Below are positions 22,600 through 34,900 of a stretch of 64,000 bases of DNA, one piece after another (positions within the stretch are counted from its first letter, which is position 1; each line of letters opens with the position of its first letter). The position numbers and the translations under genes were made by a program. The DNA is taken from positions 83,996,384-84,060,383 of the forward strand of contig NC_089587.1 of assembly GCF_019320115.1 (NCBI RefSeq), in the 5' to 3' direction. The notes under the pieces were generated by a model. That model was not told the origin of the DNA, did no database searches, and was given only the letters and a program-made list of their open reading frames with translations. Origin of the DNA: Miscanthus floridulus. Its lineage: Eukaryota; Streptophyta; Magnoliopsida; Poales; Poaceae.

Positions 22600-23615
22600 C
22601 ACAGAACGCTGGTCGGGAAAAGCCTTTCGATAAGGGTTTTACTGGCCTACAGCGCTTGAAGACGCCACTGAGTTGGTTAGAACGTGTGAAGCTTGTCAGT
22701 TTTTCAAACGACAGATTCACCAGCCTGCTCAAGCGTTAAATACAATCCCCTTGTCTTGGCCATTTGCCACATGGGGTATCAACATCCTGGGTCCTTTTCC
22801 AAGAGCCCAGGGTGGTTACAGATTTCTGATTGTAGCGATCGATACTTTCACAAAATGGGTTGAAGCCAAGCCAGTAGGCCGAATAACCAAACAAAATACA
22901 GTCAAAATTTTACGGAGCATTGTAATGCATTTTGGCGTACCGCACCGAATACTCTTGGATAATGGTACACAATTTACAAGCAAAAAGTTTGATTTTTTTG
23001 TGAAAGACATGCTATTAAGCATTATCGGTCCTCAGTCTACCACCCGATGACCAATGGTCAAGTAGAGCGTGCTAACAGCATAATTCTGCAAGGGATCAAG
23101 ACCTGTATTTTTTACAAGCTTAGCACCTACGATAAAAGATGGATCGAAGAACTCCCCACAGTTTTATGGGCAGTGCGTACTACAGCTAACCGGGCCACGG
23201 GTGAAACCCCATTTTTCCTTGTGTATGGGGCCGAAGCTGTCCTTCCCCCAAAGTCCGACTACACTCGCCCCGAGTAGCGATGTTTTCCGAAGAAGAGCAA
23301 GTTGACCGTCGTTATTTTGACCTAGAACTCCTCGAAGAGAAGCGTGATATAGCCGCAATTTCAAGTAGAGAAATATCAGGAAGACCTTTGGAAATATCAC
23401 AGCCAGCGTGTACGCGGCCGGGCACTTAGCATTAGTGATCTGGTCCTCAAACGAGACCAGCGCACAAAGGATAAAACTAAGCTGACACCCTCTTGGCAGG
23501 ATCCATACATTGTAGTTGATATAGCCCGACCAGGCGCATACCGAATAGCAGAGATAGATAGGGATATGCTCCTGAATACATGGAACATGGATCAGCTACA
23601 ACGCTTTTATGCATA
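22600..23615 (+). pseudogene. Tat-like integrase (G2)
   Basis: The zinc-finger end (CEACQFFKRQIHQPAQ) is at about 22688. The core follows: WGINILGPFP (about 22773), where the first catalytic Asp is replaced by Asn; LLDNGTQF (about 22954) with the second Asp; and, after a frameshift near 23045, TNGQVERANS (about 23050) with the Glu. The C-terminal part (TPFFLVYGAEAVLPP, about 23205) then degenerates through several frames to about 23615. The gene is not functional. Confidence 0.83.
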
Positions 23616-24577
23616 ATAAACTGCGTTCCTCGTGTTTTGTTTCTCAGCATACTACCCAGATAAGTATATTATTTCTGATTTAATTCTATTTCTCTGTTAG
23701 TAGTAATTTTTGCCGAGCATACACGCTTGGGGGCTGGGGCTGGGGCAGTCAAATTCCAATATTTTTTTCAACTAGTCTTCTACTCTTTATTTGCATAAGT
23801 TACTCATATACAAATGAAGAGTCGGGGGCTATCATACTACTATTCACTAATCTACAAAAATTCTCAATCACGCTTAGCCTAAATCATGCAAACGGCATCA
23901 ACTTATAGTACACAAACCGCTCGAGTTTAGCTACCGTAAGTCTTAATGTTCGCATAATGAAGGATTCAAATAGCAAAAGAAAGAAGAATTATGTGAGATT
24001 AACAAAGTGGTTTAATATACTACATCTTACAACGTTGCATGGACAGGTAAATGTTTTCATTTTCTCATCACAAATTAACGGGTTCAGCTTTGTCAGCCTA
24101 CTCAAGTGTCAAATATCGTTCGATAGCTGTAATGTAAGTTATTCACAAGGAAAACTATCACCTTTTTTATTCCCAGAATAGAATTGGCGATCCGGTGCCC
24201 TGTGAATAATTTACATTTAAGATATTCTTATGCCCGAGTTATGATTAAAGCTCCAACCCGACTAAGACGTTCAGGGTGTGAGTAAACTCAGTACTTAGGA
24301 CGACACTGCTAAAAGTTATCCCGACTTTGGATTGTGCCCACGTGCAAAGTGCGTTACGACTTTGCTCACGGCGACTCGAACATGGAACGGTTTAAAAGAT
24401 GCGGATAAAAGCAAAATAAGCACCTATATCGGGAACTAGTCATTTCATTAATATAATTCATTAACGTGGATTTACAAATGATTAAACTTGGACCCTAATC
24501 TAAGATAAGCAGGAGCAGGCACTTCCACCGATTGTCACCAAGCTCCTCAGAGGGCTGGCTGACAAGATGCGAGTAGC
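23616..24577 (+). other. G2 3' untranslated region
   Basis: No gene is visible. It contains purine-rich tracts (GGGGGCTGGGGCTGGGG at about 23730 and GTCGGGGGCTA at about 23820) typical of the Tat 3' region; the tract that precedes the LTR itself is near 38582. Confidence 0.5.
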
Positions 24578-25030
24578 CTAGCTCCTCGACAGCGACACGC
24601 CGCCCGCGGGCTTGTCCTTCTCCTCCTCCTCATCGCCGTCCTCCTCGGCGACCTCTTCCTCACTGCCGCTGCTGAGGATCGCCAGGCAACCGTCTCCTAG
24701 GATGCCGATGGCCTCGCGGTTCAGCTCGACAAAGAGCCGCCTCGCGATCTCCTCATCACGGCTCATGTCCGGCGAGCCAGCGGCGCAAGGAGCGGAGGGG
24801 CCGGGGGATGTTGAGGGCGGCCGAGGCGACGGAGACGGGAGCGGTGGGACTAGGAACCACCGACAGAGCCGAGTCTTCTGGCTTGTCCTCGTTGGAGAGC
24901 TCAATCACCACCTCCGGTGCTAACGGCACCGGCTGGGTCTAGGGCCCGGCCGGAGATCCCAGCGGCGCAATTTCATCAACCCCAGCTTCTCCTCTTGGGA
25001 CCGCAGGGGCTAGAGCCATGGGATGCACGG
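24578..25030 (-). pseudogene. antisense ORF of G2, 3' part
   Basis: On the minus strand an ORF ends at 24578. It has a serine/proline-rich segment, then SRDEEIARRLFVELNREAIGIL (about 24690-24760) and an acidic EEEE tail. Tat elements commonly carry a long antisense ORF between integrase and the 3' LTR; this is inferred to be that gene. It is cut at 25030 by the G3 insertion and resumes at 37995; the duplicated target CACGG flanks both sides. Function unknown; one stop (about 24940) is present in the joined frame. Confidence 0.55.
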
Positions 25031-25045
25031 TGATGAGATCCTAAC

Positions 25046-25920
25046 CAGGGCCGGTCCTAAGATTTTTTAGACCTAGAACAAAACTAAAACTTTGGGCCTT
25101 TTTATATATTTATATAAACACATAATACTACTACTAGTACTATTCATTGGTAGTATATATACACACATATACGAAATGTAGTTATCTAAATGCAAAGATA
25201 TACATATAAAATATTTTATACACATTAAATTACCTTAAAATTTTCTATTCGCTTAAGAAACTTATGAAGAGCCCCTCTTTGTGATTGTATCAAATCATCT
25301 ATTCTCTTTTTCTTCTTTCTATTACTTTCTTGATCGATAACATGGTACTATTCAAATTTAGAATAACAATTAGTTAAAGATTAAACAATTATATAAAGAG
25401 AAAATTCACTATTAGGGATCGTTGTCACAGGACAGGGATTCGTACCTGGTTGCTGTCGCATTTGCCCAATACGGTAAGAGATCACGAGCGGACACTTGTC
25501 GTCGGCAATTTTCCACTAAAGCAAAGCAAGAAAAAGATTTTTATTCTTTGACAGTCACATCAGGCAAGGATTACACGAACAGATGCAGATTGGTGTGTGG
25601 TGGAGCGGTGATGCACCTAGTTGGAGAGTAGGCCTAAGGGTGCATAGATCCAGGCCTAGACCTACATGATAAGGCAACAAGCAGCAGTTGCCGCTGCCGC
25701 CGCCGATGCAGACACACAGTAGAAGATGAAGCGTATAGTCACGAGGACCGATGAGGAGACGAGTCGATGTGCCTGCACGGTTGCACCCTACCGTCCTGCG
25801 TACGTATGGGCTGAGATACGCATCATATGCTAAATAGTATTGTACTACCTAGGGAGGGGCCTACTGGGTCTTTGGGCCTAGGATGGTTGCATCTCTCGCC
25901 CTGCCCCAAGGCCGGGCCTG
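25046..25920. mobile_element. hAT-type MITE in the left LTR of G3
   Basis: The element begins CAGGGCCGGTCCT and ends AGGCCGGGCCTG, short inverted repeats of the hAT type. It is flanked by the 8-bp duplication ATCCTAAC (25038-25045) and ATCCTAAT (25921-25928); 8 bp is the hAT target length. The uninterrupted right LTR reads GAGATCCTAACATATG at the same place, which confirms the insertion. Length 875 bp. The interior is AT-rich in its left half, with no transposase frame. Confidence 0.82.
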
Positions 25921-26566
25921 ATCCTAATATATGAGTATGTTAAGCCTCGGGTCCAATGGTTCCCGAATGAAGAAGACCCATCGACCAACCCCTTCAGGAT
26001 CGCCCGGGGGCTCAGGGGCTAGGCCCATCGGGCACACTCGCGTGCACCCTCTGGCAAGGAGACCGGCCAAGCCTGACTCAGCAGTAGCTTCCGCCTAGGG
26101 CTCGGGGGCTTCCTCGAGCCTTGGGCTCCCGATCAATGGCAAGTCCTGGGCACAAGAAGACAAGCCCTAGGCCACCAATGCCCAGGGGCTCCCTGGCGTC
26201 ATTCCCTAGGCATGCCCCTGCTGGCTGCTCCTTCGACAGGGTCACGTCCAGGGCGTGACATAAGAAGACAAAGCTTTCCGTGGCCTCTGGGGCTCGAGGG
26301 CTTCTGGGCCCGCACGTCAGCCCCTAGAGCCAACCTTCTTCACCACCAAGAAGACTCCAAATGGTCTCACCCGGGGGAGGTCGGTCCAAGACAACACCCT
26401 CTGACACGCAGAGTGTCAGAACAGAGCAGCCAAATGATGCACATGCTTCTTCAGCTCCAAGACACCTTGACAGTCCACGGTGCACCGCTGCAAGCCCCTC
26501 CTAGACTCTGGCGCAAGCAGACCATAGACTAGAACCCCAAACCGCCTTGTACCCGACCTATCTCGT

Positions 26567-26574
26567 TATATAAG
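26567..26574 (+). promoter_or_regulatory. TATA box of the G3 left LTR
   Basis: TATATAAG in the context CTCGTTATATAAGGGATAAGG; the same box is found in the right LTR at 37538-37545. Confidence 0.6.
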
Positions 26575-27021
26575 GGATAAGGTCGGACCTAGAGGGGAGA
26601 GGATCCTAGTTCGATCATCAGACACTCCATTCCATTCCATCTACCTCCGCTCTGCACCGAGAGCAAGGCAACCCAGAGAGGGGCACCGAGAGCCTCTCCT
26701 CCGCCACAACCCATTGTCTCCTTCCTCTCCGACGAGGGGGAGACTCCACCGGTGGGAGGCAACCTTAGGATTAGCACCGAGCTAACCCCCTACTACATCT
26801 TCTTTCTTTACACTCTGTTGTACCCCCCCAGATTTTGGGTGCTCTTGAGTATAAAGATTATCAGCTGTTGGATGTAGGGACCGAATTGGCCCGAACTAGG
26901 ATAAACTGTTGCATCTTCTCTATGTGATTCTTGTGTTCTTGAGTCCACCCGAGCCACCGGAGACCCTATACTCTGACACCGAGTCGAACAACATTCTTGC
27001 CACGGTTTCAACCCCACGACA

Positions 27022-27042
27022 GCTGGCGCGCCAGGTAGGGGG
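27022..27042 (+). other. G3 primer binding site region
   Basis: GCTGGCGCGCCAGGTAGGGGG directly follows the left LTR. This TGGCGC...GGTAGGGG block is the usual post-LTR sequence of Tat-type elements and serves as the tRNA primer site; the tRNA is not named here. Confidence 0.6.
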
Positions 27043-28200
27043 CAGCATCAAGTGCTATTCTGTCTCTACGGTGGCCGGAGCCACCCGCCTTGTCACCAGA
27101 GCAAGCGGCGCCACCCCAGACAACGGTGTGCACTTCCCCGGTGAGTTCACTGTCACTGCCAGTGCCTATGCTCTGTGCTAGGTTCTCCGCTTCGGGAGCC
27201 TAATCTACATCACCGATTGCCATGACGAGCTTTGTCTACTTCATGGGGCTGTGCCGGTGGGCAGCGAGTCCTCGGCGTCACCTCCTCCTATAGGGCCCTC
27301 AGAGCGAGTCTCGAGGTCCTAGCCCAATAGATCTGGCATAGCTTGGGCATAGATCCCACTATGTCATACCGCCGCCGGATGTTCTACATGCTGGCTAACA
27401 TTCATCACCAGGTCACCGCAAGCGAGGCGCTCCTGCCGCCCATTCACTTCTAGTACAACCTCTCGGATTTGCCCTCAGGAGTCTAGAGCGTGGCAGAATC
27501 CTTCTAGATGGAGTTACAGCACCTCATCATCTGTGAGGCTCCCCAAAGTCCCATCCTCTTCGATGTGGTAGGGGCCGATGCCCCCTCGCTATGCGCCTTC
27601 TTCATGACCCTCCAAGGAAGCAATCTAGAGCACCACTCCGGTGACGCCGAGTATGATATGATGCCTTGTGAATGGCATCGCGTCAACGACAAGGCTCCCA
27701 TTGAGGCAGCACAAGGACTCGCATTACCGAAACGAAGTCCCAACTACCACGTGGACCGTACCCAGGAGGGGTGGCCCGATAGCAAGCAGGGCAGGAATGC
27801 TAGGAAACCCCCACGATTGAGCACAAGCTTTGAAAGCAGAAGCTTGAACAACAACACCACATGGGCCCCCCCACGGGCAGCGACAACGACTACACCGAGG
27901 CCCCCATGGGCCTAAGTCGACAGACAGAGAAGAAAAGGCAACGATGACACCTGGTCCGTCCAGCTCCTAGAGCACGTCCGATGCACCCAGCAATAGCAAC
28001 ACCTTGGCATGTCCTTCCACCCAGGCGCCTGGTCCCCAAGAGGGGCCAGCCCAGTCAAGGGAAGCCCTAGCCCTTCCCCATTATGGAAGACCCTCGCCAT
28101 GCTAATCCCTCAGAGTGCCAAGGTCTGATCCAAACCAGGACACCCCTGCCTCTACCTCCCGTCAAGCATCCAAGAGAACGGCAGGAAGCTACATAACTCT
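27043..28200 (+). pseudogene. degenerate gag-like region of G3
   Basis: Fragments of an ancient frame are readable: a segment around RMFYMLANIHHQVTASEALLPP (about 27380-27440), followed by MELQHLIICEAPQSP and DAPSLCAFFMTLQGS (27508-27620) and a basic, low-complexity end with RxxR runs to about 27915. Stops (for example at 27181 and 27912) and frame changes are frequent. By position it is the gag-like leader ORF of a Tat element; no zinc knuckle is visible. Low confidence in the exact limits. Confidence 0.45.
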
Positions 28201-28560
28201 TCCTCTTTATTTCCTACATTTCATTTCCTAGGCTAAATATTAAGCTTGCTTCCTATTTTCCACTTTCCCCCTCCTTCCGGAAAGCACAAAGTGCTGTCCG
28301 TGCACCGCTCACCTAGCCAACTCGGCCTCCTTCTCTTGGTCTATTTGCGTCCCTCAGCTCCCCGACCTAGCACCCATGCCTGTGCACCATCGAAAGGGGT
28401 CATGAACCCTAGCCACCCATGGCACGGCCAAGGATCTTGAGGGAAATGAGGACCCAAATACCGACCAAAAGGGGAGTGCGCACCGATGGCACCCTAGAAG
28501 CAGAAAAATAGGGGCGGTAAAGAAACGATAAATAAATGAACTTAATATTTACAAAAGACA
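28201..28560 (+). other. G3 spacer without recognised gene
   Basis: Pyrimidine-rich and featureless; it separates the sense gag-like remnant from the antisense gene. Nothing is recognised here. Confidence 0.4.
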
Positions 28561-31070
28561 TTAGATTGTTTTGGGGACTTCACCCCATTGTTCATCCATA
28601 GAGCACATGCTTGTTGATCCTTCTTCCTTCATAGGCATGGGCAGGGAGGCACAGCGCGCGACCATCACCTTTCATGGTACGACGAGGGACCATGGAGGAC
28701 CACGTCTAGCAGAGCAATCCTCAGAACGATGTTGGCGGCTTCTTCCAGCTAGGGCATGAGGAGCGCCATGTTGGTGTCATCAGTGTTCCTAGGGAGACCC
28801 TCCACCACCTCATGAACATCCACTAGGTCAGGGAAGTGGAATTGTACCATGGCCAATGCGAAGGCCGCCCCCCTGTCGGATGCCATCCTCCATGGCCTCA
28901 TGGAAGCACATCGGCACAGCACAGAGGTGCTCGTTCACCTCCCTGGTGTTGTCATGCACACCTCGTGGGAAGAGGGCGCGGCAAGCACCTAGGGCCATGA
29001 CACGAAGCTCCCTCGACTCCTTGTCTCGATACTCGAGGAGGGCTCGCAGCCTGCCCTCCTCCTCCTAGGACCTCTAAAGCTGCTCCGCCAAGCGGTGGAC
29101 CTCTTCCCTCGCCCCTACACCAACAAAGATGAGAGGCATCAAGGCTGAACGCCGTAAGCGCAGCCTGTGGGCCGGGATCAGCGGAAAGCGAGAAGGGAAG
29201 GGAACGACCCATACCTTCGAGCTCCTCCCTCAAACGGGCTGCCTCCGCTTATGCCACGTCATGAATGTTATCTACCCTCTCCATCACCAGCCGCTCCTCC
29301 TCGACCTCCCTCCGAGTGTCCTCGGTGGCCTCGAGGGCATCCTCCCGCTCCTTCTGTAGCACCTCGACCGCTGCCACTAGGAGAGTGATCGAGGCATTAC
29401 GGGAAAGCACTCCCACTGATGGAGCGCGCCCAAATGATCCTATCACCAATGGAGAAGGCGGCAGTAGGTGAGCTCGATGTCGGGTAGGCTCAATGCTGCT
29501 CGAAGAACCAACCTCGATGAACATCCTCCTAGGGAATCCCCTGTGCGTAGCAAAAACAACAACATCAGAAGCAACGACAAGGATGAAGAAATGCGAAGAC
29601 AACTTGTACCTATTCCTCCGAGGAGACGATCGGAGGGGTGGGCTCCGTCCATGTCCGATGGAACTCCTCCGGCACCTTCGGGACCCACCGCCGACCTCTG
29701 CCATGTGGATCGCCGGAGCTGGGATCACCACCGGAGCCAGAACCGCCGCCGGAGCCCGAACCACCGCCGGGAGAGGACCAAAGATTAACGCGGGCGGCGC
29801 TAGGGGCCCTGATGGGGGCACCGCCATCCACGTCCACTACACCTCAGAAGGCGGAGCCGGGGCTCTGACACCATCGCAGTGAACGGATGACCAGCCGGAG
29901 GAGGAGGATTGGCGCTGAAGGGGGAGGGCCGACACCTGCCCTCGGGTAGTTCACGCTGATGGCCTTGAGCATCAGCACCCAAAGCAGTGAGTCTGAGATG
30001 GGGTAAGGGAACTCCATCATTGGGTCGGAGATTCCTTGGTGTAGCCATAGCAGATGCGCCCGCTCCCTCAGCGGGAGGATCCAGCGATGGAGGAACGTGT
30101 GCACCACCACCGGCCCGGTCAGCCCCTACGCTCTCAGGGCCTTGATAGCCCTTATGAGAGGAGGGACATCCATGGCCTCTTCTACCAAGGGGTACAGCCA
30201 CCACGACACTAGACTGATGCCTCCTGGCCTTACCGCCATGAAGGAAGGCAGCACCGGGGCCGTGTTGGGGAGCTAGAACTAGTTCTCCCACTAGTTCGCT
30301 TGACCGTCGAGTCCCGACGGATGAGCAAGGGTGAGGTACTGGCCAGCAGCATGCGGATGCACCTCCCATCACCAAGAACGTGCCGCTAGGGAATGACGGC
30401 ACCACCTGGAACACCCACCTCTAGAGCATGAAATGGGGACAGATCCCTAGGAATGCCTCGCACAGCATGATGAAGGTCACGATGTGGAGGATCCCCTCCA
30501 GCGTTAGGTCGTGAAGCCAGAGGCCGTAGAACAACAGAAGGCCCTACACAAAGGGGTGCAGGGGAAGGCCGAGCCCCAGTCGGTGGAAGGTGGTGAAGGA
30601 GATGATCTCCCCGTTCCCAAGTGTGGGCGCCAGTTCACCAATGCCAAGGGGGTGCCAGCCAACCACCAGAACCTCCTCCGGTGCCAACACATTCTCCTCC
30701 ATCCTCCTGATCTCCACCTCGGTGACCCTGGACGGTCTCCATTCCACCATGGGGATGAAGGCAGGGGCAATGGGTTAGCAAGCAAATGCACGGGAGCGGT
30801 AGGAAGTAGAGGTCGCAGGAAGAGGAAAGGTTTTGCCAGAAGCAGAAGGTAACTGCCCCTCTCCACCTTTCCATCTCCGCTTTTGTACTCCGAGAGCAGT
30901 GGCAACCACGCCTCAATGATCCCATGCATGATCGTGCTATGCGGCAGCAGTTGCCAGACCCAAGGCAGAGGCGAACCACAGCCTCCCTATTGGCCTGACC
31001 TTGTTGGGCTGAACCACGCGCCGCCCACTTCACGCACGCCTCCTGGTGGGACTTGAGGGGATCCACCTCG
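28561..31070 (-). pseudogene. antisense gene of G3, 'putative gypsy type transposon' family
   Basis: Read on the minus strand from about 31070, the sequence encodes pieces of the protein family named 'Putative gypsy type transposon' (Transposase_28, PF04195, from memory): LGLGLPLHPFV at about 30560-30590, then LLLFYGLWLHDLT and ILHI, FIMLCEAFLGICPHF and RWVFQVVPSFPSGTFLVMGGA at about 30530-30350. A proline/arginine-rich middle and a C-terminal coiled coil (LQKEREDALEATEDTRREVEEERLV, about 29370-29290; AARLREELE, about 29230) follow. Frames change several times and stops are common. Such antisense genes sit between pol and the 3' LTR of Tat elements; their role is unknown. Confidence 0.6.
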
Positions 31071-31956
31071 TCTTAGGCCCACCGGCTATCGTCGATGGCT
31101 CAGATCCATGCGCACCAAGTGTCGTGGCTCCTCCTCCACTAGATGGTGCTCCACCATGTGACCCTGACATCCCAACTCCCAAATGAGATGGGAAGGCACA
31201 GCGGCGCGTGCGCGTCATAACTACTCCACCAGGCATGATAGCCCAGATGCCATCAAACCGCATGCGCAAGGCATTAGCAGATGGGATGCGCCCAGAAGCC
31301 GCCCCCTTTGCTGGCAAGGAGGCCACACAATGGCCTTAGGGGCTGCGCCGACACTACAGACAGAGTAGCCTGACCCCCCAATCAACGGGCGCTCGGGTGG
31401 TGCATCCCCTAAAAACCAACCAACTCACCAGAGTTGGGTCAGGAGCCACTGAGTAGTGGGCCCAACAAGGGCCTCCGTCTGAGCCTCAGCGTGCACCCAC
31501 TTTCCCCATCTATGTCTGTAGAGGGTTGGCCCCAGAAGGCTGGCTTGAGAGGATCGGGACCTGTTATTGCAGCCCTCAGAAGGGCGTCGAGCTTCGGATG
31601 ATCAGATGGCCTCGAGCCAGAGCCCAGTACTCTTGATCACCCGGCCCACGGTAGGTTCCAATCAGAAAGGAGAGCGCCCCAAGGCCTACAGTCGGTGACT
31701 CCTAGATGAGTCTGCTGAGCTCTCACTCAAGTCGAAGACCCATGCGACATGGACTCGTGAAGGGATAAACATCATCTTTGCTCGGTCTCGATAGCCGAGC
31801 ACCATCCATCACACTGGAGAAGAAGGCCCCAAGCAGGGCACAGCACTCTCGCCAGCGGAAGCCGTCCCCACCAAGGAGGGTTCGGTCACCAGAAGATCGA
31901 ATTCAGCCCTTCGTCGCCATTGCGCCAGGTGAGGCCACGAAGGGCTCGGGGGCTCC
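31071..31956 (+). other. G3 3' untranslated region and polypurine tract
   Basis: No gene is recognised. The segment ends in AAGGGCTCGGGGGCTCC (31940-31956), a Tat-type polypurine tract immediately before the right LTR. Confidence 0.6.
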
Positions 31957-34900
31957 TAATGAGATCCTAACATATGGGTATGATAAGCCTTGGCTCCAAT
32001 GGTTCCCGAACGAAGAAGACCCCCGACCAACCCCTTCAGGATCGCCCGCGGGCTCGGGGGCTATGCCCATCGGGCACGCTCGCGCACAAGCTCTAGCAAG
32101 GAGACCAGCTTCCGCCTGGGGCTCAGGGGCTTCCCCGAGCCTTGGGCTCCCGATCTACAGCATGACCAAGCTCGGTCCTTAACTCCTGCCCAGCTAACGA
32201 TGCCAGCCAAGGCCCGGGCACAAGCAGACAAGCTCCAGGCCACTGATGCCCGGGGGCTCCCTGGCGCCGCTCCCTAGGCGTGCCCCTGCCAACTACTCCT
32301 TCGACAGGGTCCTGTCCGGATGTCACACCCCAAAATTTCCATTTTGCGATGTGACTAGAGAGCACTAAAAATAAAACAAAAGGTTTTTACTATTTGATAA
32401 AATTTTCCAACTTTATTTTAGTTGTTGATATTTTAGATAGTGGAAAAATGTGAGTTTCTAAAATTTTTGGAATACAATTGAATTGTATGTTGCATTTCAT
32501 GCTATTGCTAATGTATTATGGTTGAAAAATGAATTTAATTGTTTTCAAGATACGCTTAGGATTTGATCCCAACCTTATCTTTCCAAACATTATGTCGAAT
32601 CTCTAAAACCCTAATCAAGTCTTTTGTCAACATCCTACAAAACCATAGCCTGACCCATTATCTCTTTCTCTTCTTCTCTCGAGCTCTCAGTCCATTTGGT
32701 GTCCATGAGTTCTTTGGGCCAAACTTTTCTCCTCTCTTATCCGTTCATACAAATGGATCTCAAATTGAGTTGAAGTCCGGACTTTCACCTAGCCCATCAT
32801 GGAAGCCCGCACTTCATCTTTCTTTCACTAATAGACCAAACACAATCCATGCTTTGCTATCTCCCGTCTCATGCAAAATTCACAATCTTATCCCACATCA
32901 CAAACAGCTCGGCACCTCCTCCTTTCGCTAATAGATCAAAGATAGGCATCCTTTCTTGCTTGGGCCAACTCCAAACCAGCCCAAACCGCCTCTCACCTCT
33001 CTCCCATGCCATCTCCTCTTTTTCCACCGGCCCTCCCCTTCCTTACCTGCAGAAACAACTACATTAGTTCTCCGCTTAATCACATGGTGCCATCTCTCCC
33101 TAAATTTCCTCTTTACTCCATCGGATTCCACCTTCTCTCAAATATAGGAGTAAAGGACAGACATGCATCTTCACGTGCTTTTGCCCCACGCCAATCTCTT
33201 ATCCTCATGCAAAAATATGTGCACCTATTCATTCCTCTCTTAATCGCCTAGACACACCATGCTCCTTTACTCCATTAGTTTCTCTCTTGCTCTTCAATTG
33301 CATGAAGAAAATAGCCATGGCCCTCCCTCTTCTTCATTTCATCAGGACGCCCTCTCTTCCTCCTTGCACAAGCTCCCTTCTCTCATGCAGAAAAAACAGC
33401 CCTTAATGTTTATTATTCCTCCTTAATCCCCTCCCTAATTGTATGAGTAAAGGGCAGAAGTACTCCACCCTCTCCCTTCGGTTTCTGCATGTATACATGC
33501 AACAGAGGTGCACCTATCTTCTCTTCCCTCCCTCACGTGAGTAGACCAGCTCCTCTCCTCCTTATTATGACGCCTTCTCCCCATTCCATCATGCAAAACA
33601 GCAGCATTTGTTCTCTCCTTTAATCCCTTGCCCACCTCTCTCAAATACAGTGCACCTGGACACCTCTTCTCCCTCCCCTAATCACACCCACTCCCCGTTC
33701 CTTCTCATTCTGCATACACACAACAGAAGGACTCCCCAACTGCTCCACTCCCACCTCCATGGACGCCCCCTCCTCTTCCTCTACCTCCCTCTCCCACCTC
33801 CCCATCAAATTGGAGTGCCCTCGCTGTGATGAATCCGTTTTGCTGCTGCACGTCTCGTTCCATGGACGGAATTCTGGAACCCTTCGCATCATGCTGCGGT
33901 AAGGGTCATGGTCTTCTCTGTTCTTCACTGAGAAACTCATGTTCATCATGTCCCTTCTCTGTTGTGACATCTCAAGGAAAACCATGGTGCTGCAGCGCTT
34001 CATGGAGGTCACCCCGGTGTGCGTTGCCGTCTCCCCGACCTGCAGCAGAACCCCGCCGACCACCATCGCCGCTGCTTCTGTACAAAACATGGTGAGGTCG
34101 TCCATCTCTCTTCCCTCTCTGATCTTTCTGCTCAAGCCCCTTTCATCCATCGCTTTGATCTTTCATGTGGCTTAGATCATCTATGAAGTGGAATTGGCGC
34201 TGTCCCGTTGATTGCAGACCCTGTCATCACCCATCGTCGATGCGAGCCATCGTCAACTTCATCTCCTGCTACAGCTAACCCTGATGTGAGGACCACCATC
34301 ATGTTCCCCATCGTGTTTATATGTTACTCATTGTAGAACACGTGCTATAATTTAGGCGTGGTCGAATTCTGGCGAAGTTTCCTCACAATCATGTCTCTGT
34401 CCCTTGCGGACAGCAGCGCTGTTGCCAATTGGCATGCATGTTCCTTGAGATCCTGCCCTCCAATCATCAAATCCTTTGACTGCAGCATATCTACCATCCT
34501 TGAACACACCTATGTAAGACGGTTTTGTCATAGGAGTTGAGACACTAGAGATATCATCATTTTCGTGAACGCTACCCCTGCTGTCCAGGCAGCTAGGCTG
34601 CCCTGAATTGTATTGGCGTTCCCCAATAATCCAGAAGTCCAATCCTCAAACCCTTCAAGCATCACGTGCCTCTTATCCTTGCATATGTTTCTGCAGGCTG
34701 GTTTATCCATAGCAGCAGCAGTGGCCGAGATATCGATTCCATAGTAGCTGCTACCACCAGCTGTTCCGTGTATGCGGCACCACCACCTCTGTCTCTCTTG
34801 TTGTTGCTACCGCTGTTGGTTTTATCCTCACCACCATGAACCCCAATGTGAGCATCCAACATCTCCTTCTATCTTATATGTTGATCGCTATTGCAATTTA

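Larger units (their letters stand above)
25031..27021 (+). repeat. left LTR of G3 (split by hAT MITE)
   Basis: The LTR starts TGATGAGATCCTAAC (25031-25045), is interrupted by an 875-bp hAT-type element, resumes at 25921 (the second copy of the 8-bp target) and ends CCCACGACA at 27021. Without the insert it is about 1.1 kb. It aligns along its length with the right LTR, including the TATA box and the end CACGGTTTC. Confidence 0.8.

Noticed and set aside
25919..25920. G3 left LTR start at 25919 (TGATCCTAATATATG)
   Set aside because: The true start is at 25031; the TG at 25919 is the end of the hAT element next to its 8-bp target copy.
29249..29827. A 192-codon minus-strand ORF as an independent host gene
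   Set aside because: It lies inside G3 between its LTRs and continues the antisense gene of that element, including its coiled coil.
33300..34300. Short plus-strand frames in the pyrimidine-rich centre of S1 as genes
   Set aside because: Ser/Pro/Leu-rich translations driven by C/T content, no domain, and not shared with S2.
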